Below, in pieces: positions 25,922 to 33,491 of a stretch of DNA of 64,000 nucleotides. The position numbers and the translations under genes were made by a program. The notes beneath the pieces are model-generated. The model was not told the DNA's origin and did no database searches. It saw only the letters and a list, made by a program, of their open reading frames with translations. This stretch comes from Curvibacter gracilis ATCC BAA-807 (GTDB lineage Bacteria; Pseudomonadota; Gammaproteobacteria; Burkholderiales; Burkholderiaceae_C): assembly GCF_000518645.1 (NCBI RefSeq), contig NZ_JADZ01000016.1, positions 124,001 to 188,000 on the forward strand, read 5' to 3'. The stretch's first letter is position 1; each line of letters starts with the position of its first letter.

Positions 25922-25993
25922 CCCGATCGGCCCTCGGCCCCACTTCAGTCCTTCTACAGCCCTCTCGTTCCCCGTTTTTCTCAGGAGACAAGC

Positions 25994-27016
25994 ATGAAAA
26001 CCGTCCGTCGCACCCTGCTCACCGCCCTGGCCGCCGCCAGCCTGGCCAGCACCACCTTCAGCGCACTGGCGCAGGACTTCAAGCCCCGCATGATCCGATT
26101 CGGCTATGGCCTCAACGAGCAAAGCAACCAGGGCCGTGCGGCCAAGGTGTTTGCCGAAGCCGTGGAGAAGGCCTCGGGCGGCAAGATGAAGGTCCGCGCC
26201 ATCGGGGCCGCCGCCCTGGGCCCCGACACCCAGATGCAGCAGGCCTTGATCGGCGGCGCACAGGAGATGATGGTGGGTTCAACCGCCACCCTGGTGGGCA
26301 TCACCGCCGAGATGGCCCTGTGGGACACCCCCTTCCTGTTCAACAATGTGCGCGAAGCCGACGCCGTGCTCGACGGCCCCATCGGCCAGAAGGTGCTGGA
26401 CAAGCTGCAGGACAAGGGCCTGGTCGGCCTGGCCTACTGGGAGAACGGCTTCCGCAACCTGACCAACAGCAAGCGCCCCGTGGCGCGGCTGGAGGATCTG
26501 AACGGCATCAAGCTGCGCGTGATGCAGAACAACGTCTACCTCGACAGCTTCAAGATGCTGGGCGCCAATGCGGTGCCGCTGCCGTTCTCGGAACTGTTCA
26601 GTGCCATGGAGACCAACACCGTCGATGGTCAGGAGAACCCCTACAACACCATCCTGTCGAGCAAGTTCTATGAGGTGCAGAAGTTCCTCAGCGTGACCAA
26701 CCACGTCTACAGCCCCTGGGTGCTGCTGGTGAGCAAGAAGTGGTGGGAAGGCCTGTCGGCGGCCGAGAAGAAGGTGCTGCAGGATGCCGCCCGTGCCAGC
26801 CGCGACTTCGAGCGCAAGGACACCCGCGAAGAGGCCACCCGCGCCCTGGCTGATCTGAAGGCCAAGGGCATGCAGATCAACGAGCTGCCGCCTGCGGAAT
26901 CGGCCCGCATGCGCGACAAGCTGACCAAGGTCAACGCCGGCATCGCCACCCAGGTCGGCATGGACCTGTGGCGCGACACCCAGGCCGAGCTGGCCAAGCT
27001 GCGCGGCCAGAAGTAA
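25994..27016 (+). CDS. TRAP transporter substrate-binding protein (DctP type)
   Basis: A 340-residue periplasmic protein with a signal peptide (RRTLLTALAAASLASTTFSA, cleavage after ALA). It carries the DctP pattern: FAEAVEKASGGKMKVR, LEDLNGIKLRVMQNNVYLD (with the carboxylate-binding Arg) and SAMETNTVDGQENPYNTIL. It delivers an organic or sugar acid to the membrane subunits. AGGAG stands upstream of the ATG. Linkage to gluconokinase makes gluconate the best guess for ligand, but related hexuronates or aldonates are not excluded. Confidence 0.93.
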   Translation: MKTVRRTLLTALAAASLASTTFSALAQDFKPRMIRFGYGLNEQSNQGRAAKVFAEAVEKASGGKMKVRAIGAAALGPDTQMQQALIGGAQEMMVGSTATLVGITAEMALWDTPFLFNNVREADAVLDGPIGQKVLDKLQDKGLVGLAYWENGFRNLTNSKRPVARLEDLNGIKLRVMQNNVYLDSFKMLGANAVPLPFSELFSAMETNTVDGQENPYNTILSSKFYEVQKFLSVTNHVYSPWVLLVSKKWWEGLSAAEKKVLQDAARASRDFERKDTREEATRALADLKAKGMQINELPPAESARMRDKLTKVNAGIATQVGMDLWRDTQAELAKLRGQK

Positions 27017-27059
27017 GCCCCCAGGGAATCCCCCAGGGCGGCTCGGCAGGGATCGCGGC

Positions 27060-27077
27060 ACTGGCAGATATGCCAGT
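27060..27077. promoter_or_regulatory. Hairpin or operator upstream of the PhnD-kinase pair
   Basis: ACTGGCAGATATGCCAGT is a perfect seven-base inverted repeat with a four-base centre, 57 bases before the start of the PhnD-like gene. There is no T-run after it, so it is not a plain terminator. An operator or mRNA structure is possible. Confidence 0.45.
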
Positions 27078-27134
27078 AACATCGGGATACATGATCAGTC
27101 CGCGGCTGCGGCCGCGACTTCCTGGAGCACCCTG

Positions 27135-28010
27135 ATGGCCTACCCTCGAATTTCCCGCCGCCGACTCGGCCTCGCGACCGGACTGGCATTGCTGGCCGCC
27201 GGGACCGGCGCCAGCGCCCAGGCCCCGGCACCCGAAGCGGGCACCTACCGCTTCTCACCGGTCAACCAGTACGGCATCAACCTGACGGCGGCCTACTGGA
27301 ACCCCATCATTGCCTACGTGTCCGAGAAAAGCGGCGTCAAGCTGCAGCTCAAGATCGGACGCACCTCGGCCGACACCACCGCCTACGTGCTGGCCCAGGA
27401 GGTCGAGTTCATCTTCTCCAACCACATGTTCAGCCCGGAGCGCGAAAAGCTGGGCTGGAAGGTGTTCGGGCGCCGGCTCACCCCACCGCTGCACGCCCAG
27501 ATCGTGGTGCTGCAGGATTCCCCCATCACCGACCTGGCCCAGTTGCAGGGCAAGGACATGGCCTTTCCGGGCCCCGAGGCCCTGGTGGCCTACAAGTTTC
27601 CGGCAGCCCACCTGGCCAGCCGCAAGATCGACGCCAAGCTGGTGTTCGGCGGCAACATGGATGCGGCCTTTGCCCAGTTGGTCAGCGGCAAGGTGGCGGC
27701 CGTGGGCACCAACTCGCAACTGGCCGAAGGCTATGCGCGCCGCGAAGGCAAGAAGCTGCGCGTGCTGTGGGCCTCGCCACCGCTGTACGACCTGGCCCTG
27801 ATGTCGGCGGCCAACGTGCCCGACAAGGTGCAGAAGGCGGTGGCCCAGGCCTTCCTGGGCATGCACCAGGACCCGCGCGGGCGTGACATCCTGCAAAAGG
27901 CCTCCGAGCAGGTGGGCCTGTCGGCCGAGGCCTACTTCACGCCCTCCGACGGCAGCGAGTACGGTGCCTACCGCGACTTCTACCGCACCGCCCCGCCCAC
28001 GCTGCGCTGA
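27135..28010 (+). CDS. PhnD-like periplasmic binding protein (phosphate/phosphite/phosphonate type)
   Basis: A 291-residue protein. The N-terminus SRRRLGLATGLALLAAG resembles a Tat signal, with an SRR motif. The mature part has the PhnD-type plan: YRFSPVNQYGINLTAAYWNP, LQGKDMAFPGPEALVAYKF and FGGNMDAAFAQLVSGKVAAV. The family binds oxyanions or organophosphorus compounds for ABC uptake, but no permease or ATPase gene is adjacent. The histidine kinase starts two bases after the stop, so the protein more likely serves as the sensory partner of that kinase. The ligand is unknown. Confidence 0.88.
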   Translation: MAYPRISRRRLGLATGLALLAAGTGASAQAPAPEAGTYRFSPVNQYGINLTAAYWNPIIAYVSEKSGVKLQLKIGRTSADTTAYVLAQEVEFIFSNHMFSPEREKLGWKVFGRRLTPPLHAQIVVLQDSPITDLAQLQGKDMAFPGPEALVAYKFPAAHLASRKIDAKLVFGGNMDAAFAQLVSGKVAAVGTNSQLAEGYARREGKKLRVLWASPPLYDLALMSAANVPDKVQKAVAQAFLGMHQDPRGRDILQKASEQVGLSAEAYFTPSDGSEYGAYRDFYRTAPPTLR

Positions 28011-28012
28011 GT

Positions 28013-30331
28013 GTGACCTTGCTGCGCCGCCTGCTCCAACACCTGACGCCCGGCTCGCTGGTCGGGCGTGTCTTCACCCTCTACACCGTCACCCTGCTGG
28101 GCTTTGTGCTGGCCGGCCTGGGCCTGTTCTTCCGCTACCAGATCAGCGCCGTGCTGGAAGACGAGCAACTGCGGGGCGAGGCCCTGGGCTCCATCATCGC
28201 GCCGGTGATCGCCGACAGCGCCGTGATCGGCGACTACGACACCATCCGCCAGGTGCTGCGCCGCACCGTCACGCATTCAGTGCTGGCCTCGGCCAGCTAC
28301 ATCGACCGCAGCAGCGGTCGCATCGACGAACCCTCGCCGGCACCCTTGAGCATCGAGCCGCCGGCCTGGCTGATCGACCTCGTGGGCGAACGCCTGTATG
28401 ACGTGAACCTGCCCATCAACGTGGGCGGCACCGACTACGGTGTGCTGCGCCTGAGCTTCGATGCGCGCGACATCGCCGGACGCATGTGGAGCCAGATCCG
28501 GCTGGCCCTGCTGCTGGGCGGTCTGGCCGTGGTGGGCGGGCTGCTGCTGATCCGCTTTCCCCTGGTGCGCTGGCTGGGCAAGCTCAACCGGGTGCAGGAC
28601 TATGAACGGGCCATGAACAGCGGCGCCCTGCCGGTGGACATGCTGCAAGGCGGCGAGCAGGCCCCGAGCGAATTCCGCCAGACCTTCGAGGTGCTGGGCC
28701 GCGCTGCCGCCAGCCTGCAGTCGCAACGCCACCAGGCCGAAGTCACCCTGGGTTCGATCGCCGACGCCGTGTTCACCCTCGATGCCGAAGGCCTGATCAC
28801 CCTGGCCAACCCGGCGGCCTGCCAGTTGCTGGGCGCCCCGCTCGACCGTGTGCTGGGCCAGCCCGCCTCGACCCTGCTGCCCCAGGTGGTGCCGCGCACC
28901 GACCGACTCGAGCCCTGGCGCGGCCGCCGCCGCAGCCTGCGCAACCGACAGGAGCAGGAACTGGTGATCGACACCACCTTGTCGACCATCGTGGCGCCCG
29001 ACGGCAGCACCCAGGGCTATGTGCTGGCCTGCCGCGACATGAGCGAGCAGCACGCGCTGGACCTGCGCCTGCGCAGCGAACTCAAGTCGCGCGCCAGCGC
29101 CCTGGTGTCGCTGCGCCAGGTGCTGGAAGAGCTGACCCAGGAGGAACAGGCCCTGGCGCGCAGCGCCAGCAGCGACGACCTCGAAGCCATCTCGGCCATG
29201 ATCTCCACCCTGGTGCAGCGCCTGCAGGTGCGCGGCGAGCAGTTGCGCGCGATCTTCGAGCTCAGCCCCGACGGCTTCATGTCCTTCGATGCCGAACGGC
29301 GCGCCAGCTATGTCAGCCCGGCCTTCTGCCGCCTGACCGGCCTGACGATCGAACAACTGGTGGGGCAACCCGAAACCGTGGTGGAGCTGCTGCTGCAGCG
29401 CCAGGCCAACCCGCAGGCACGCTGGCACAGCTTTGAATCGCTGCGCCGCCAGTTGCGCCAGCCCGACGAAGCTGGCAGCGACTCGCGCAGCGTGATCGAG
29501 CTGCTGCGCCCCGCCAAGCGCGTGCTGCAACTGGGCCTGCGCGAAAGCCGCTCGGGCCTGATCTCCCAGGTGCTGCTGCTGCGCGACGTGACCCACGAGA
29601 CCGAAGTCGACCAGATGAAGAGCGAGTTCCTGTCGACGGCCGCCCATGAACTGCGCACGCCCATGACCAGCATCTATGGCTTTGCCGAACTGCTGCAGTT
29701 CCCGCAGATCAAGCCCGAACAACGCGACGATCTGGTCAAGACCATCCACCGCCAGTCCGAGCTGATGATCGCCATCATCAACGAGCTGCTGGACCTGGCC
29801 CGCATCGAGGCGCGCCGCGGCAAGGACTTCGAGATCGAAAGCCTGGACCTGGCCCAGCTGACCCGCCAGCTGATGCACGACTTCAACCCGCCGCAGCAGC
29901 GCCCCGCGCCCCAGTTCGATGCCGGCCCCGAGCCCGTTCTGGTACAGGTGGACCGCAAGAAGATGGCCCAGGCCATCGGCAACGTGCTGTCCAACGCCTA
30001 CAAATACTCGCCCCAAGGCGGCGAGGTGAGCGTGCGCCTGGTCAGTGCCGAGCACGAGGGCGCCCCGGTGGTGGGCCTGGAGGTGCGCGACCACGGCATC
30101 GGCATGACCCCCGAGCAACTGAAGCGGGTCTGCGAGCGCTTCTACCGCGCCGACAGCTCGGGCACCATCCCCGGCACCGGCCTGGGCATGAGCGTGGTCA
30201 AGGAGATCATGGAGCTGCAGGGCGGGCGCCTGCAGATCGACAGCGAGTACGGTGTGGGCAGCGTGATCACCCTGTGGCTGCCCCGGGTCGTGGCCGCCAC
30301 CGAACACAGCGGCTGGGCCAACCTGAGCTGA
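28013..30331 (+). CDS. Membrane sensor histidine kinase with two PAS domains
   Basis: A 772-residue kinase beginning at GTG 28013, two bases after the binding-protein stop. It has a membrane segment (VFTLYTVTLLGFVLAGLGLF, residues about 20-40), a periplasmic loop to about 160, a second membrane segment (LALLLGGLAVVGGLLLI), a PAS-like domain near 245-345, another near 415-520, then HisKA with H545 in STAAHELRTPMTSIYGF. The HATPase has NVLSNAYKYSPQGG, DHGIGMTPEQ and GTGLGMSVVKE. It autophosphorylates and should pass phosphate to a response regulator, none of which is in the window. Its input is probably the linked PhnD-like protein. Confidence 0.94.
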   Translation: MTLLRRLLQHLTPGSLVGRVFTLYTVTLLGFVLAGLGLFFRYQISAVLEDEQLRGEALGSIIAPVIADSAVIGDYDTIRQVLRRTVTHSVLASASYIDRSSGRIDEPSPAPLSIEPPAWLIDLVGERLYDVNLPINVGGTDYGVLRLSFDARDIAGRMWSQIRLALLLGGLAVVGGLLLIRFPLVRWLGKLNRVQDYERAMNSGALPVDMLQGGEQAPSEFRQTFEVLGRAAASLQSQRHQAEVTLGSIADAVFTLDAEGLITLANPAACQLLGAPLDRVLGQPASTLLPQVVPRTDRLEPWRGRRRSLRNRQEQELVIDTTLSTIVAPDGSTQGYVLACRDMSEQHALDLRLRSELKSRASALVSLRQVLEELTQEEQALARSASSDDLEAISAMISTLVQRLQVRGEQLRAIFELSPDGFMSFDAERRASYVSPAFCRLTGLTIEQLVGQPETVVELLLQRQANPQARWHSFESLRRQLRQPDEAGSDSRSVIELLRPAKRVLQLGLRESRSGLISQVLLLRDVTHETEVDQMKSEFLSTAAHELRTPMTSIYGFAELLQFPQIKPEQRDDLVKTIHRQSELMIAIINELLDLARIEARRGKDFEIESLDLAQLTRQLMHDFNPPQQRPAPQFDAGPEPVLVQVDRKKMAQAIGNVLSNAYKYSPQGGEVSVRLVSAEHEGAPVVGLEVRDHGIGMTPEQLKRVCERFYRADSSGTIPGTGLGMSVVKEIMELQGGRLQIDSEYGVGSVITLWLPRVVAATEHSGWANLS

Positions 30332-30352
30332 GGCGCGCCACGGGGCCGGGCC

Positions 30353-30922
30353 TTAGCGCGGGTCGACCGACACCCCCGGCAGAGCGCCGTGGCCCGGGAT
30401 GGACACGATCGGGCAGTTCAGCACCACGCGGGTCGGCGTCACCGTCAGCAGGCCCTGCTCTGCGGCGGCCAGCACCGCCTCTTCCGAGCGCAATTCGCGG
30501 GCCTGTTCGGGCTGCAGCCAGCGCACCTCGGCCAGTTGCCACAGCGGGCTGTAAGAGCGGCTGAGGTTGCCGGCCCCCACGGGCTCGGGTGCGGACGCGA
30601 ACACGCTGGCCTGCTTGAAGTTGACAAAGCCATAGACCCGCGCCGTGGCGCCGGCGCGCCCTGCCGCCCGGCCTGAGGCGTCCTGCAAGGCCTGTTCCAG
30701 CAGCGGCGCGAAGTTGGCGTCCTTGGCCTGGGCCACCCGCCGGTCCGACACATCGGTGGTCACATACAGCACCGCCTGCTCCTCGAACCAGGCTTGCTGC
30801 AGCGGCAGGTGCGCCAACGGCGCCCTTGGCACGGCGGTACAGGCCATCAAGCTGGCGCACAGGGCCCCGACCAGCCCTGCGCGATACAGGGCACGGGCAC
30901 GCTGAACTGGCACAACAAACAT
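30353..30922 (-). CDS. Predicted lipoprotein, function unknown
   Basis: A 189-residue protein with a lipoprotein signal: Arg/Ala-rich start, GLVGALCASLMACTAVP with the lipidated cysteine in LMAC. The mature part has no family I recognise; it contains YVTTDVSDRRVAQAKDANFA, which looks like a small alpha/beta periplasmic domain, then ARVYGFVNFKQASVF. AGGAG lies seven bases before ATG 30922; an earlier in-frame start would add 18 residues without a signal pattern. It is convergent to the histidine kinase and divergent from the DUF2252 gene. Confidence 0.7.
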   Translation of the reverse strand: MFVVPVQRARALYRAGLVGALCASLMACTAVPRAPLAHLPLQQAWFEEQAVLYVTTDVSDRRVAQAKDANFAPLLEQALQDASGRAAGRAGATARVYGFVNFKQASVFASAPEPVGAGNLSRSYSPLWQLAEVRWLQPEQARELRSEEAVLAAAEQGLLTVTPTRVVLNCPIVSIPGHGALPGVSVDPR

Positions 30923-31029
30923 GGAACGACTCCTGATCCCCAAAAAAACCTGGCTCGCAGTATGGCAGCCAAGCACCCGAAGCCCGGCTTAAACTGACCC
31001 GATCTCCGCCCCCGCCCCACCCGAACACC

Positions 31030-32256
31030 ATGAAGCCCGTCGCCCCGCCCCCCGTCCAGGACACCGTGTCAACCCTGGCCGCCTACAACCAGGGCCGTGA
31101 CCCGGAACGCCTGGCCCTCAAGTACGCCAAGATGCGGCAAAGCCCGTTCATCTTCCTGCGCGGCGCCTGCCACCTGTTCTACAACGCCATCCCCCAGGTC
31201 GAGGCCCTCACCCGGGCGCCGCTGGCCTGGGCCTGCGGCGACCTGCACTTCGAGAACTTCGGCAGCTACAAGGGCGACAACCGGCTGGTGTATTTCGACA
31301 TCAATGACTTCGACGAAGCCGCCCTGGCACCCTGCACCTGGGACCTGTTGCGCCTGCTGACCAGCCTGCAGTGCGGCGCGGCCGACCTCAAGGCCAGCGC
31401 GGCCCAGGCCCAGGCGCTGAGCCAGGCCTGCGTGAGCGCCTACCAGCAGGCGCTGCAGCGCGGCAAGGCCTTGTGGGTGGAGGGCGAAACCGCCAGCGGC
31501 GTGGTGGCCGAGCTGTTCGAGCGCCTCAAGGATCGGCGCCGCGTCGACTTTCTGAACCAGCGCACGGTGCTGCACAAGAACGGTCGGCGCCAGCTCAAGG
31601 TCGACGGCCAGAAGGCCCTGCCCGTCACGGACGACGAGCGCCAGCGGGTATCGGCCTTTGTGCAGCGCTATGCGGCACAGCAGCCCAAGCCGGGCTTTTA
31701 TGAGGTGCTGGATGTGGCGCGCCGCATCGCCGGCACCGGCAGCCTGGGCCTGCCCCGCTATGCGGTGCTGGTCGAAGGCAAGGGCTCGCCGGATGCCAAT
31801 GTGCTGCTGGACCTCAAGATGGCCCAGCCCTCGTCGCTGATCCCGGCCTTGAACGCCCTGGGCGTGAAGCAGCCCGATTGGGCGGACGAGGCCCAGCGCA
31901 TCGTGGGCGTGCAAAGGCGCATGCAGGCGGTGGACCACGCCTTTCTCGCGCCGGTGGAGTTCGAGGGCCGGCCCTGGGTGCTCAAGGGCCTGCAGCCCAG
32001 TGAAGACCGGGTGGACATGGCACAAGGCAAGGCCAACCCCGAGGGCCTGCTGGCCACGGCCCAGACCCTGGGCCGCGTGCTGGCCTGGGACCAGCTGCGC
32101 GCCAGCGGGCGCAGTGGCTCAGCGGCTGCCGATGCCTTGATCGCCTTTGCCCAGCAGCCCCACTGGCCCGAGGCGGTGCTGGAGGCGGCGCTTCAGATGG
32201 TGAGCGTGACCCAGGCCCAGTGGCAGGCCTTCAGCGCCTCCTCACTGGGTCGCTGA
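31030..32256 (+). CDS. DUF2252 family protein
   Basis: A 408-residue DUF2252 protein. It begins with a family-typical YNQGRDPERLALKYAKMRQS, then FIFLRGACHLFYNAI, and ACGDLHFENFGSYKGDNRLV with YFDINDFDEA, a kinase-like loop (GDxHxxN and DxND) resembling aminoglycoside phosphotransferase catalytic residues. The family is predicted to be kinase-related, but the substrate is unknown. It is a single gene, convergent to the PsiF-like gene downstream. Confidence 0.88.
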   Translation: MKPVAPPPVQDTVSTLAAYNQGRDPERLALKYAKMRQSPFIFLRGACHLFYNAIPQVEALTRAPLAWACGDLHFENFGSYKGDNRLVYFDINDFDEAALAPCTWDLLRLLTSLQCGAADLKASAAQAQALSQACVSAYQQALQRGKALWVEGETASGVVAELFERLKDRRRVDFLNQRTVLHKNGRRQLKVDGQKALPVTDDERQRVSAFVQRYAAQQPKPGFYEVLDVARRIAGTGSLGLPRYAVLVEGKGSPDANVLLDLKMAQPSSLIPALNALGVKQPDWADEAQRIVGVQRRMQAVDHAFLAPVEFEGRPWVLKGLQPSEDRVDMAQGKANPEGLLATAQTLGRVLAWDQLRASGRSGSAAADALIAFAQQPHWPEAVLEAALQMVSVTQAQWQAFSASSLGR

Positions 32257-32275
32257 AGGCGGGCTCGCCAAGGGC

Positions 32276-32554
32276 TTACTTCTTCGCGTCGGCTTCGCAC
32301 TTCTTGATCGACGAGGCCTTGGCGGCACCCGACAGCGGCTTGCCGTCCTTGCTCACGGCCTTGCTCTCGCAGCTCGGTGCGGCAGCCGCACCGCCGGCAT
32401 CGGCCTCGCACTTCTTCAGGAACGAGGTCTTGGCGGCGCCAGCCAGCGGCTTGCCGTTCTTGCCCACGGCCTTGGCTTCGCAATCAGAGGCCTGGGCCAG
32501 GCCGCACGTGGCTGCCAGCAAACCGGAAATCAGAACAACGATGAGTTTGGACAT
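32276..32554 (-). CDS. PsiF-repeat secreted protein
   Basis: A 92-residue protein with a signal peptide (KLIVVLISGLLAATCGLAQA) and two copies of the PsiF repeat: CEAKAVGKNGKPLAGAAKTS then CESKAVSKDGKPLSGAAKAS, each closing with a KKCEAD motif. Each repeat holds a cysteine pair. E. coli PsiF is phosphate-starvation inducible, but its function is unknown. GGAG lies nine bases before the ATG. It is close to the PhnD-like gene and the DUF2252 gene, but no operon joins them. Confidence 0.88.
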   Translation of the reverse strand: MSKLIVVLISGLLAATCGLAQASDCEAKAVGKNGKPLAGAAKTSFLKKCEADAGGAAAAPSCESKAVSKDGKPLSGAAKASSIKKCEADAKK

Positions 32555-32672
32555 GAAGAAGCTCCAGAAAAAAGAAGGGGCGAATGCTTGAAATGGCCGC
32601 TCAACGATAGCACCGCCGCCTCATCTTTTATCCGCTTGTCTCCTCAAAATGACACACCAGCAGTGAACTCGG

Positions 32673-33341
32673 TCACATGCGTTCAGTATTGGCCGGAGTT
32701 TCCAGCAGCACGGCAAGCATTTCCACATAGCCATCTCGCGACGGATCGTCGGCTGTGCCGGGCACGCATTGGGCGTCTTTGCCGAACAACAACTGCGTGA
32801 CCATGGTGTGCAAGGCCGGCGCCATGGCCAGCCAGGGGTGGCGCACCAGCAGGCTGTCGGCACAGCCCAGGTGGGCAGCCGCGCGGGCCAACGATTCGGC
32901 CAGCAGGCGTTGATGGGGCTCCACCACCTGTTGCTGCCACTGCTGCACCAGGTGGGGCACCCGCTCACTCTCGGCCACCAGCAGCCGGAAGGTCGCCACC
33001 GTGCCTGGCTGACGCAGGCAGGCCTCAACCTGCCCCACCAGCCACTCGGCCACCCCACGTGCGGTGCTGGCGCCGCCGAGTGTGGGCAGATCCTGCAGGT
33101 CGGGCAGGGTCAGCGAGCGCGTCAGAAGGGCTTCGAACACCTCGTCCTTGCTCGCGAAATGCGCGTAGAGCCCCCCTTTGGAGAGACCACAGCGGCGGGC
33201 AATGTCGTCCATGCGCGTGGCGGCAAAGCCCCGCTCGGCGAACTCTTGCTGGGCCGCATCCAGGATCTGGCGCATGCGCACCTCGGGGGGCAGGCGCTGA
33301 CGCGGCGTGGCGGGCGATCGCTCGGGGGCGAGAACGGTCAT
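32673..33341 (-). CDS. TetR-family regulator divergent from the PHA synthase row
   Basis: A 222-residue TetR protein. The HTH is IARRCGLSKGGLYAHFASKD in residues about 48-67, preceded by ILDAAQQEFAERGFAATRM. The C-terminal domain has HTMVTQLLFGKDAQ. It resembles AcrR-like regulators of efflux and lipid genes. It is divergent from phaC, and the palindrome at 33394-33407 lies between the two genes, so it probably represses the phaC-fabI-efflux row and itself. The ligand is unknown. Confidence 0.9.
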   Translation of the reverse strand: MTVLAPERSPATPRQRLPPEVRMRQILDAAQQEFAERGFAATRMDDIARRCGLSKGGLYAHFASKDEVFEALLTRSLTLPDLQDLPTLGGASTARGVAEWLVGQVEACLRQPGTVATFRLLVAESERVPHLVQQWQQQVVEPHQRLLAESLARAAAHLGCADSLLVRHPWLAMAPALHTMVTQLLFGKDAQCVPGTADDPSRDGYVEMLAVLLETPANTERM

Positions 33342-33393
33342 GGCGATGTCTCCGTCGTGGTCATGGCAGTGACTTGTTGATCATTTATTAGAT

Positions 33394-33407
33394 ACCGACC
33401 AGTCGGT
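33394..33407. promoter_or_regulatory. TetR operator candidate before the phaC row
   Basis: ACCGACCAGTCGGT has perfect six-base arms (ACCGAC/GTCGGT) with a two-base centre and is followed by CGT. It lies in the gap between the divergent TetR and PHA synthase genes, 53 bases before the TetR start and 85 before phaC. ACCGAC-N2-GTCGGT is a common TetR-type site; the assignment is by position. Confidence 0.65.
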
Positions 33408-33491
33408 CGTTAGTTTGATCCAGATCATCACCGGCGGTATGCGACTTGCCTAGAGTCAAGCTCATCCAACCAACGGAAGAGACCGTTCACC

